Positions 43,534-51,304 of a DNA stretch of 64,000 bases are shown here, piece by piece. The DNA lies in the NCBI GenBank assembly GCA_025210265.1, contig JAOASD010000002.1, positions 1 through 64,000 of the forward strand, given 5' to 3'. The DNA is from Pelagimonas sp. (lineage in GTDB: Bacteria > Pseudomonadota > Alphaproteobacteria > Rhodobacterales > Rhodobacteraceae). The notes beneath the pieces were generated by a model. The model ran no database searches, was not told where the DNA came from, and saw nothing but the letters and a program-made list of their open reading frames with translations. How positions within the stretch are numbered: position 1 is the stretch's first letter; each line of letters starts with the position of its first letter. The position numbers and the translations under genes are program-made.

Positions 43534-44970
43534 CTACAGCCCCTTGGCGCGATAGCTTGCGGCCACTTTGTCGATGGCGACGATATAGGCCGCAGTGCGC
43601 AGATCATGGACATCCGCGCGCCCGTGCCAGCATTCGCGCATGGATTGATAGGCAATGCGCATCGTGTCATCCAACCCCGAGCGCACCAGCTCCAGCTCAT
43701 CCGCGCCGCGCAGATAGCGTTGCTTGAACTTCGGGTCGATGTTCCAGCGATCGCCCATGGCTGCGTCCAGCCGCTCCAACTCGTCCACGACCAGCTGGTG
43801 GCGCGCCTCTTCCTGACGCCGCTGCATCCGGCCAAAGCGGATATGGGACAGGTTCTTGACCCATTCGAAATAGGACACGGTCACACCGCCCGCATTGGCA
43901 TACATGTCGGGGATGATCACCACACCCTTTTCGCGCAGGATGTCATCGGCACCGGCAGTGACAGGGCCATTCGCTGCCTCGATGATCAGGCGTGCCTTGA
44001 TATTGGCGGCGTTGGTCAGGTTGATCACCCCTTCCAGCGCGGCGGGGATCAGGATGTCGCAGTCCTCTTCCAGAACCGAGGCCCCCTGCGACACATATGT
44101 CGCATCGGGAAAGCCCGTCACACCGCCATGTGTCAGGATCCAGTCACGCACCGCCTGCACATCCATCCCCTCGGGATTGAACAGGCCGCCATCATGTTCG
44201 ATGATTCCGGTGATGCGCGCGCCATCCTCTTCCTGCAGGAACTTGGCAGCGTGATAGCCCACATTGCCCAAGCCCTGCACGATGACGCGCTTGCCATCCA
44301 GTGTGCCGTCCATACCGGCGGCCTGTTTGTCCGCCGGTTCGCGGAAAAATTCGCGCAGTGCATATTGCACGCCGCGCCCGGTCGCCTCGACCCGGCCCGA
44401 GATCCCGCCCGCATTCAGCGGCTTGCCCGTCACACAGGCCCGCGCATTGATGTCGGTGGTGTTCATGCGGGCATATTGATCCGCAATCCACGCCATTTCA
44501 CGTTCGCCCGTGCCCATATCCGGTGCGGGCACGTTCTGCGACGGGTTGATCAGATCGCGCTTGGCCAGTTCATAGGCAAAGCGGCGGGTGATCTTTTCCA
44601 GCTCGTGCTCGTCATATTGACGGGGGTCCAGACACAAACCGCCCTTGGATCCGCCAAAGGGGGCTTCGACCAGCGCGCATTTATAGGTCATCAGCGCGGC
44701 CAGCGCCTCGACCTCGTCCTGGCTGACGGCGATGGAATAACGGATGCCGCCCTTGACCGGTTCCATATGTTCGGAATGCACCGAGCGATAGCCGGTAAAG
44801 GTCTGGATCTGCCCGCGCAGCCGCACGCCAAAACGCACCGTATAGGTCGCGTTGCAGACGCGGATCTTTTCCTCAAGCCCCGGCGGCAGGTCCATCAGGG
44901 CGACCGCCCGGTTATACATCAGGTCAACGGATTCCCGGAAAGTCGGTTCATTCCTGGGCATCATGGACAT
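43534..44970 (-). CDS. gdhA: Glutamate dehydrogenase (Glu/Leu/Phe/Val family)
   Basis: Interconverts glutamate and 2-oxoglutarate plus ammonia. The 478 residues comprise a substrate domain (VKGGIRYSIAVSQDEVEALA, MTYKCALVEAPFGGSKGGL with the catalytic lysine, and NVPAPDMGTGEREMAW) and a Rossmann domain (VIVQGLGNVGYHAAKFL). The start is the ATG at 44970; a frame runs further to 45138. It lies between the two outward-facing vWA/TadE cassettes. Coenzyme preference is not evident. Confidence 0.93.
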   Translation of the reverse strand: MSMMPRNEPTFRESVDLMYNRAVALMDLPPGLEEKIRVCNATYTVRFGVRLRGQIQTFTGYRSVHSEHMEPVKGGIRYSIAVSQDEVEALAALMTYKCALVEAPFGGSKGGLCLDPRQYDEHELEKITRRFAYELAKRDLINPSQNVPAPDMGTGEREMAWIADQYARMNTTDINARACVTGKPLNAGGISGRVEATGRGVQYALREFFREPADKQAAGMDGTLDGKRVIVQGLGNVGYHAAKFLQEEDGARITGIIEHDGGLFNPEGMDVQAVRDWILTHGGVTGFPDATYVSQGASVLEEDCDILIPAALEGVINLTNAANIKARLIIEAANGPVTAGADDILREKGVVIIPDMYANAGGVTVSYFEWVKNLSHIRFGRMQRRQEEARHQLVVDELERLDAAMGDRWNIDPKFKQRYLRGADELELVRSGLDDTMRIAYQSMRECWHGRADVHDLRTAAYIVAIDKVAASYRAKGL

Positions 44971-45311
44971 GGGATTTCCTTTCGCGCAACTCGCCCGGCG
45001 CCGCCCCAATCTGGGACAAAGACCGGTCCCGTAAGAGTCAGCGTATCGCGCCCCTGTCCCCATCCCAAGCTTTCTTTCGCCGCAATTCCGAGTCGTTTGC
45101 GGCAATCTGACGGGCATAATCAGGCGATTGTCCCGCAAGGCAAAACAATACGGGTCATTTCACTGCGATTATCCAGCAAACCCTTTAAAAATCTAGATAA
45201 TTGCGGATCAAATCGCCCAATTTTGGCCGCGTTTAACCGGCATAACAGGGCTTGATTTAGGTGGGATCTGCTACTGCGACCCGGAACGCTGTCCGGGGAA
45301 AGGAACGGAAC
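44971..45311. other. Divergent promoter region between gdhA and cassette B
   Basis: A 341-base gap between the minus-strand gdhA and plus-strand vWA starts. The central part (about 45120-45260) is noticeably A/T-rich (TTTAAAAATCTAGATAATTG), as expected for back-to-back promoters. No open frame here looks coding and no recognised operator was found. Confidence 0.5.
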
Positions 45312-47102
45312 ATGGTAATGAGCAAGGCATATCTGCCCGGCCCGCAAAAGGCCAATGAGGCCGCCCCGGCAGCGAGCCAGGCAGCAGCCCAAGCACAGGG
45401 GGCAACATCCGCCACGGGCGGGTGGCTTGGACGGTTCTGGGGGAAACAGGACGGGTCGATCAGCTATCTGGCCGTGGCCGGGGCGCTGGTGATGATGGTG
45501 TTTGGCGGCATCGGGATCGACATGATCCATGCAGAGCTGAAGCGCACAAAACTGCAAAACACCCTGGACCGCGCCGTGCTGGCAGCGGCCAATATGGACA
45601 ATGCCGCGGATCCCGAAACCACGGTCGAAGAATATTTCCGCGCCATGAATCTTGAGGACACGCTAGCCTCGGTTTCGGTGGACCAGGCGGTGAATTTCAA
45701 ACGCGTCAGCGCCTCGGCGCAAGCAGTGATGCCGTCGAACTTCATGCAGCTGATCGGCGTGGACACGATGCAGGCCCTCGGAGATGCCACTGCTGAACAC
45801 GGGCTGAACAAGATCGAGGTCTCGCTGGTGCTGGACGTCTCCGGGTCGATGCGCGGGAACAAGCTGGTGCAGCTGAAAGAGGCGGCAAACAGCTTTGTCG
45901 ACACGCTGCTCGAAGATGACGCCGATGGGCTGGTGACGATTTCCGTGGTCCCCTACAATGCGACCGTCAATCTGGGCCCGGATCTGGCCGCGCAGTATAA
46001 CCTGGAAAACCTGCATGATTTTTCGCATTGCGCCTATTTTGACGCGGCGGATTTTGCCAGTGCCGCGATTGATCCGGCGCAGCAGCTGGGCCAGCTGGGC
46101 CATTTTGACCCCTATAGCGGCGGCACGCATGTCACAAACCCCTGGTGTGGCCAGGGCCATCACCATGCCATCATCGCGCATAGTTCAGATGCCGACGCGA
46201 TCAAAGCGCATATCAACAGCTTTAGCGCACAGGGCAACACGGCGATTGACCTGGGGATGAAATGGGGCACAGCCCTGCTGGATCCTTCGGCGCAACCGGT
46301 GGTGGCCGGTATGGTTGCGGGCGGTCACATCGCCCCCACAGCCGGGCCGCGCCCTGCCGCGCATAATGATACGGAAACGATGAAATTCGTCGTGGTCATG
46401 ACCGATGGTGCGAACACCACCCAATATGATCTGAAAGACAGCCGCAAATATGGCATGTCCGAGGTCTGGGTCGATGATCGTGGCACCTCGTCCCGTGATG
46501 ATGACCGCTATTCGATCCGCATCACCGACAATAGTGGCACCCATAACGACGTGTATATGTGGCCGCATGAATCCTACACCAGCAACCGCTATCGCAATGG
46601 GGCCTATAGCGCACTGAGCGGTGGCGCGGTTGTGCCAAACCCTCAGGCTGCCTTTGGTGCGCCGGTGGTGGCGGCTGCGGATAATTGCGGCGACACGCCC
46701 GGCGCTGCGGATGAGGTTTGCCTGAACAATGGCCCCCGCCAGCTGTCCAATGCCGAACTGTTTGGCCGGATCAAAACCCGTACCCTGGGCAATAGCTGGT
46801 ATTACCGCGCCTATCGCGACCGCCGCGTCAGCTATAACACCTATCGCGATGCGTATTATTCCTACGAAGCAAAGGTGAACAGCACCAGGGCCGACAGCCA
46901 GCTGTCCACCGTCTGTGGCGCGGCGCGCGACCAGGGGATCGTGGTCTATGCCATCGGGGTCGAAGCCCCGCAGCGCGGGCTGACGGCCATGCAGGACTGC
47001 GCCTCTTCACAGGCTCATTATTTCGATGTCAACGGCAGCGAGTTGGATGACACATTTGATGCCATCGCCCGTTCGCTCCAGCAACTGAGGCTGACCCAAT
47101 GA
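45312..47102 (+). CDS. TadG-like vWA-domain protein, cassette B
   Basis: A 596-residue paralogue of the protein at 41285. An Ala/Gln-rich head (1-40) precedes the pilus-type helix (DGSISYLAVAGALVMMVF) and the vWA domain with MIDAS D175-VSGS and MTDG. Long stretches match cassette A (VVVMTDGANTT-x-YDLK, WVDDRGTSS), and the C-terminal module ends CASSQAHYFDVNG. It has about 60 extra residues, including a DNCGDTPGAADEVC loop near residue 458. The start at 45312 has GGAAC upstream. It is coupled by ATGA to the next gene. Confidence 0.87.
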   Translation: MVMSKAYLPGPQKANEAAPAASQAAAQAQGATSATGGWLGRFWGKQDGSISYLAVAGALVMMVFGGIGIDMIHAELKRTKLQNTLDRAVLAAANMDNAADPETTVEEYFRAMNLEDTLASVSVDQAVNFKRVSASAQAVMPSNFMQLIGVDTMQALGDATAEHGLNKIEVSLVLDVSGSMRGNKLVQLKEAANSFVDTLLEDDADGLVTISVVPYNATVNLGPDLAAQYNLENLHDFSHCAYFDAADFASAAIDPAQQLGQLGHFDPYSGGTHVTNPWCGQGHHHAIIAHSSDADAIKAHINSFSAQGNTAIDLGMKWGTALLDPSAQPVVAGMVAGGHIAPTAGPRPAAHNDTETMKFVVVMTDGANTTQYDLKDSRKYGMSEVWVDDRGTSSRDDDRYSIRITDNSGTHNDVYMWPHESYTSNRYRNGAYSALSGGAVVPNPQAAFGAPVVAAADNCGDTPGAADEVCLNNGPRQLSNAELFGRIKTRTLGNSWYYRAYRDRRVSYNTYRDAYYSYEAKVNSTRADSQLSTVCGAARDQGIVVYAIGVEAPQRGLTAMQDCASSQAHYFDVNGSELDDTFDAIARSLQQLRLTQ

Positions 47103-47629
47103 CCCGGTTTTTCAAACAACGCCTGACCCGCTTTGCCACATCTGAAACCGGGTCGATGGTTGTCCCCTTTGCGCTTTGGGCGCCGGTGTTTATCGGGCTG
47201 ATCCTGTCGTCGATCGAACTGGGCACCGTGACCATCCGGCAGACTGCGCTGGAACGGGCCATGGATGACACCGTGCGCGAAGTCCGGCTGGGCCGGCTGA
47301 GCGATCACGCCGCCATCAAGCAAAGCATCTGTGACGGGGCCGCCGTCCTGCCCGGCTGTGAGGCGCATCTGCATCTGGAAATGCTGCCGCTGTCCATGAC
47401 CGCGTGGAACGCCCCCGCTCAAAAGGCCGATTGCGTGGATGTGTCGGAAAACGTGACCCCGAACCGCAATTTCCGCAATGGTGAGGCCAATGAAATGATG
47501 CTGCTGCGCGCCTGCTACAAATATCAGCCGATCACCCCGGCGGGCACGCTCAGCTCTAGCCTGGCCAAAGATGCCGATGGTTATACCGCGCTGGTGGTGA
47601 CCTCGGCCTATGTTAATGAACCGTCGTAA
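47099..47629 (+). CDS. TadE-family pilus assembly protein, cassette B
   Basis: A 176-residue TadE-like protein with the helix GSMVVPFALWAPVFIGLILS; the usual Glu after the leader is replaced (ETGSMVV), which is atypical for a processed pseudopilin. Cysteines in SICDGAAVLPGCEA and LRACYKY match those of its paralogue at 40752. Its start overlaps the vWA stop by four bases and its stop lies just before the AAGGAGG site of the third gene. Confidence 0.86.
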   Translation: MTRFFKQRLTRFATSETGSMVVPFALWAPVFIGLILSSIELGTVTIRQTALERAMDDTVREVRLGRLSDHAAIKQSICDGAAVLPGCEAHLHLEMLPLSMTAWNAPAQKADCVDVSENVTPNRNFRNGEANEMMLLRACYKYQPITPAGTLSSSLAKDADGYTALVVTSAYVNEPS

Positions 47630-47639
47630 GGAGGCAGCC

Positions 47640-48203
47640 ATGTGTTTTTCTGCCCTCACCGCCCGTATGAAATCCGGCCTGTCGCGTTTTGGTCGCGAAG
47701 ATCGCGGCTATGTCACAATCGAGGCCCTGATCGCCGTGCCTGTTCTGCTGTGGCTGTTCGCTGCGGGCTGGGTCTATTTCGATGTGTTCCGCCAGCAAAG
47801 CGTGAACCAAAAGGCCAATTATGTGCTGGGGGACATGCTGTCGCGTGAAACCGATCCGATCACCAGCGCCTATATGGACAATGCCCATAATCTTTTGGGT
47901 GTGTTGAACAAATCTCAAACGGACAGCGCGCTGCGCGTGACTGTGGTGCAGTTTGACGGCGATGCGGATCAATGGACCGTGCAATGGTCCGAGGCGCGCG
48001 GGCTGACCGACACCCTGTCAAACAGCGACCTGCAGGACTACATGGCGCGGCTGCCCAATACGCCCAGCGGCGACCAGCTGATCCTGGTCGAAACCTGGGA
48101 CGCCTATGATCCCGCGCTTGAGGTCGGGCTGGGGGCGTTCAACATCCGCACCTACAGCTTCACCCGGCCGCGCTATGCGCCGCAATTGGTTTTTGGTGTG
48201 TAA
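47640..48203 (+). CDS. TadE-like pseudopilin, cassette B third gene
   Basis: A 187-residue protein with the helix GYVTIEALIAVPVLLWLFAAG, paralogous to the gene at 40189 (shared LSRETDPI, late FTRPRYAPQLV). The ATG at 47640 is chosen because TAAGGAGG precedes it at ideal distance; an in-frame ATG at 47610 would overlap the preceding gene. It closes the vWA-TadE-TadE operon on this side. Confidence 0.86.
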   Translation: MCFSALTARMKSGLSRFGREDRGYVTIEALIAVPVLLWLFAAGWVYFDVFRQQSVNQKANYVLGDMLSRETDPITSAYMDNAHNLLGVLNKSQTDSALRVTVVQFDGDADQWTVQWSEARGLTDTLSNSDLQDYMARLPNTPSGDQLILVETWDAYDPALEVGLGAFNIRTYSFTRPRYAPQLVFGV

Positions 48204-48554
48204 CCCGTTGGTAAGACGTGCCCTGCTAACAACCCCCATCGGTTTTATGGGGAATGGGGTGCCGTAATCAGTACCACGCTTGTGGTTTGTTCACCCGGTA
48301 ACGATCTGTTTGGTACCAGTCACGTATGATAACCCGTGATGTGTTTTGGTGGGTCATCTGTTCCTTGTTTTAAAACCGCTTTACTCCGTGCAAAACGGTT
48401 GACCAGTCAGACGGGTCACGGCCTTGGCCGCGGCCCGTTTTCCTGTCACGGCGACGGCGCGCCTGTGTTACACTGCGATACCACAAGAAGGGATTTCAAA
48501 TCTGCGCCCCGCCGCGTTAAACCGATCCTGGAACAGCCACATAAAGGAATGGGT
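48204..48554. other. Intergenic region after cassette B
   Basis: A 351-base gap. A frame from 48336 is in phase with the next gene, but the peptide resembles nothing and the gene's own start at 48555 has a good ribosome site. A CCCCAT/ATGGGG hairpin (about 48231-48250) lacks a T run. No further feature is supported. Confidence 0.4.
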
Positions 48555-49043
48555 ATGACAGAACAGCCGCAGGAACTGGCGCGCATCCGGGCCTCTGCGC
48601 CGCGCCGGGTGATCGGTGTCAGCGTGATGTCGCTGCTGGGGGCGCTGGTGCTGTATGTGGGCATGGCGGTGCCGCCGCAAAATCTGCTGTGGCAGATTTT
48701 TCTGCTTGTGACCGGTGTCAGCGCGCTGTTGGTGGCGCAGCTGATGTGGCGCGCCACCGCGCTGGATCTGGTCCTGACCAAAGAGGCCCTGACCGACACC
48801 GCCGGGGAAGAGCTGGCCCGGCTGGACAATATCGCCCGCGTGGAACGCTCTGCCTTTGCGATGAAACCCTCAAACGGTTTTCTCATCGTGCTGAAATCGC
48901 CGGGGAAAACCGTCTGGCGGCCCGGTCTTTGGTGGCGCATGGGGCGGCGCGTGGCGATTGGTGGGGTGACCGCCGGGTCACAGACCAAACCCGTAGCCGA
49001 CATGATCCTGATGCGCCTGCAACGCCCGGATGAGGCCGAATAG
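48555..49043 (+). CDS. Conserved membrane protein, 162 aa
   Basis: An uncharacterised protein with two adjacent transmembrane helices (about residues 22-42 and 48-66) followed by a soluble C-terminal domain resembling the PH-like part of bacterial membrane proteins (LVLTKEALTDTAGEELARLDNIARVERS, then GFLIVLKS). The start has AAAGGAA upstream. Its stop lies three bases before ogt, so the two form an operon. I do not assign a function. Confidence 0.75.
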   Translation: MTEQPQELARIRASAPRRVIGVSVMSLLGALVLYVGMAVPPQNLLWQIFLLVTGVSALLVAQLMWRATALDLVLTKEALTDTAGEELARLDNIARVERSAFAMKPSNGFLIVLKSPGKTVWRPGLWWRMGRRVAIGGVTAGSQTKPVADMILMRLQRPDEAE

Positions 49044-49046
49044 GCC

Positions 49047-49499
49047 ATGCTGCAGGCCACGCTCAGCACCCCGGTCGGACAGGTTGTGTTGACCGAAGAA
49101 AACGAGGCCCTGACCCGGCTGAGCTGGGGCAGCGGCGGGCAGGACGACAGCCCTCTTTTGAACGAAGCCCGCGCGCAGCTGCTGGCCTATTTCGAACACC
49201 GGCTGACAGAGTTTGACCTGCCGATGCGGATCACAGGCAGTGAATTTCAACAGGCCGTCTGCGCGCAAATGGCCCAAATTCCCTATGGCCGCACAAAGCG
49301 TTACGGAGAGATCGCGCGCATCACCGGTGCCTCGGCACAGGCAGTGGGCAAAGCCTGTGGGGCGAATCCGATCCCGATCCTCATTCCCTGCCATCGGGTG
49401 TTGTCCAGCACGGGGCTGGGCGGATTTTCCGGCGGTCAGGGTGTCGAGAGCAAGGTGATCCTGCTGCGCCATGAGGGCGCGGCATCGCTGTTGCTGTAA
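49047..49499 (+). CDS. ogt: Methylated-DNA--protein cysteine methyltransferase
   Basis: A DNA repair protein that moves methyl groups from O6-methylguanine to its own cysteine. It has 150 residues. The acceptor is C115 in the diagnostic LIPCHRVLSS; the recognition helix region is IPYGRTKRYGEIA, and the C-terminal GGFSGGQGVESKVILLRHEG is typical. It starts three bases after the membrane protein gene. A palindromic repeat follows 30 bases later. Confidence 0.95.
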   Translation: MLQATLSTPVGQVVLTEENEALTRLSWGSGGQDDSPLLNEARAQLLAYFEHRLTEFDLPMRITGSEFQQAVCAQMAQIPYGRTKRYGEIARITGASAQAVGKACGANPIPILIPCHRVLSSTGLGGFSGGQGVESKVILLRHEGAASLLL

Positions 49500-49528
49500 C
49501 CTGTTTGCCGACCCATTTGCGTTCAGGC

Positions 49529-49547
49529 GGTGGGTTACAAACCCACC
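49529..49547. repeat. GGTGGGTT palindromic repeat
   Basis: GGTGGGTTACAAACCCACC followed by CTACCCC, the fourth unit of the family seen at 5442, 5483 and 21960. It lies between convergent ogt and pheA and probably terminates both. Confidence 0.87.
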
Positions 49548-49565
49548 CTACCCCGGCCTCAGGCG

Positions 49566-50399
49566 TCAGTCGCGACGTGGATCGCGGGGATAGACCCCCA
49601 GGATTTCGAGCATATCGGTGAAGTAGTCCAGCTCATCCAGCGCGCGACGCACGGCGGGATCATCGGGATGGCCTTCGATGTCGGCGTAAAACTGCGTCGC
49701 GGTGAACGATCCATCCACCATATAGCTTTCCAGCTTGGTCATGTTGACGCCATTGGTGGCAAAGCCGCCCATGGCTTTGTACAGCGCCGCCGGGATGTTG
49801 CGCACCCGAAACACGAATGTGGTCATCATCGGGTGGTCAGAGCGCCGCCGCAGGTCTGCCTCGCGCCCCATGATCAGGAACCGGGTGGTGTTGTGGGCGT
49901 GATCTTCGATATGGCGGGCCAGAATATGCAGGCCGTTGATGTCCGCCGCCAGATCGGATGCCAGAACCCCGCTGGTGGTGGATTGGCTTTCGGCCAGTTC
50001 CATCGCCGCACCAGCGCTGTCCGCCGAAGAAATGCCCTGAATGCCGTAGCGTTTCAAAAAACTGCCAGCCTGCGGCAAAAGCACCGGGTGGGCGTGAACG
50101 GTTTCCAGCTCTTCGATCTGCACGCCGGGCATGGCCATCAGGCTGATATGCACCCGCACATAGGCTTCGTCGACGATGCGCAGCCCGCTTTCGGGCAGCA
50201 GGCGGTGAATATCGGCCACACGCCCATATGTGGTATTCTCGACCGGCAGCATCGCAAGATCCGCCTCGCCCTTTTGCACCGACTCGATCACTTTTTCGAA
50301 ACTTTTGCAGGGCAGCGGGGTCATGTCAGGGCGCGCGTCGACGCAGGCTTCGTGGGAATAGGCCCCCAGTTCCCCCTGAAAGGCGATCCGCTGCGTCAT
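49566..50399 (-). CDS. pheA: Prephenate dehydratase
   Basis: Converts prephenate to phenylpyruvate in phenylalanine synthesis. It is a monofunctional form of 277 residues with a PDT domain (RIAFQGELGAYSHEA, LPVENTTYGRV) and a C-terminal ACT domain with the Phe-binding ESYM motif (MTKLESYMVDGSF). The ATG at 50399 suits the GAGGAG site better than that at 50405. It is divergent from cycM. Confidence 0.95.
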   Translation of the reverse strand: MTQRIAFQGELGAYSHEACVDARPDMTPLPCKSFEKVIESVQKGEADLAMLPVENTTYGRVADIHRLLPESGLRIVDEAYVRVHISLMAMPGVQIEELETVHAHPVLLPQAGSFLKRYGIQGISSADSAGAAMELAESQSTTSGVLASDLAADINGLHILARHIEDHAHNTTRFLIMGREADLRRRSDHPMMTTFVFRVRNIPAALYKAMGGFATNGVNMTKLESYMVDGSFTATQFYADIEGHPDDPAVRRALDELDYFTDMLEILGVYPRDPRRD

Positions 50400-50536
50400 G
50401 GTCATGCTCCTCAAATTCCACAAAAATCGCCCTCAGACAAAAGATCGGGCGATTGGTCGCGCCTTCTATACCTTGCCTAAGACGAAGGGAAGCCGTAGTA
50501 ACCCGCCCAACCAGATTCAGACAAACAGGGCATCAC

Positions 50537-51052
50537 ATGCTTGACACGATGACGTTTACCAAGGTTCTGGGCGGCTTCTGCGGCACTTTCCTCGTTTTCC
50601 TGCTGGGGAAATGGGTTGCCGAGGAACTGTATCACACAGGCGGTGGGCATGGTGATCATGCCGAAGCGGCCTATGTGATCGAGGTCGAAGACGCAGGTGG
50701 CAATGAGGCCGCCGAAGAAGTCGACTTTGCTGCCCTGCTGGCCCAGGCCGACGCCGAAAAAGGCGCGAAAGTTTACGGCAAATGCCGCGCCTGCCACAAA
50801 CTGGAAGATGGCGCCAATGCCACCGGCCCGCACCTGTTCGGTGTGGTTGGTCGCGCGATTGGCGGCGTTGACGGGTTCGGTTACTCCGGCGCATTGAACC
50901 AGGTGGGCGACACCTGGACAGCGGAGGCGCTGAATGCCTTCCTTGAAAACCCCAAGAAAGTGGCAAGCGGCACGTCCATGTCCTTTAAGGGTCTCGGCAA
51001 GATCCAGGATCGCGCCAACCTGGTGGCGTTCCTGAGCGCCCAGGGCAACTAA
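50537..51052 (+). CDS. cycM: Membrane-anchored cytochrome c (CycM/c552 type)
   Basis: A 171-residue cytochrome held by an uncleaved N-terminal helix (about 8-28), a short acidic linker and one haem domain (C83-RAC-H87, methionine ligand in SGTSMSF). It matches the Paracoccus c552/CycM type, which carries electrons from the bc1 complex to oxidases. Its domain is closely similar in pattern to those of SoxD and SoxE here. It is divergent from pheA and ended by a terminator. Confidence 0.9.
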   Translation: MLDTMTFTKVLGGFCGTFLVFLLGKWVAEELYHTGGGHGDHAEAAYVIEVEDAGGNEAAEEVDFAALLAQADAEKGAKVYGKCRACHKLEDGANATGPHLFGVVGRAIGGVDGFGYSGALNQVGDTWTAEALNAFLENPKKVASGTSMSFKGLGKIQDRANLVAFLSAQGN

Positions 51053-51110
51053 GGCAGGGCCACTCAGGCGGGTAACACCGCCCCCGGCACCACCAAAGAC
51101 AGACAGGAAA

Positions 51111-51134
51111 GGCCGCCCTTTGGGGCGGTCTTTT
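51111..51134 (+). terminator. Rho-independent terminator after cycM
   Basis: A GGCCGCCC / GGGCGGTC stem with a short TTTG loop and a TTTT run, 58 bases after the cycM stop. The remaining 170 bases before yejA show no gene. Confidence 0.88.
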
Positions 51135-51304
51135 CACATTTTTGGGCACAAATGCGCCCGCAACATCAAAATCGCGCCGGCACACCCCCGCTCACATTTA
51201 CGCAATCTCAACTTGCACTACCCTACCCTAGCCACAATAACTTGGTTAACAGGCCAAAACCCCGCCGCAGGCAAAAACGGGTGGGACAGGTGAAAGGGGA
51301 GTTC

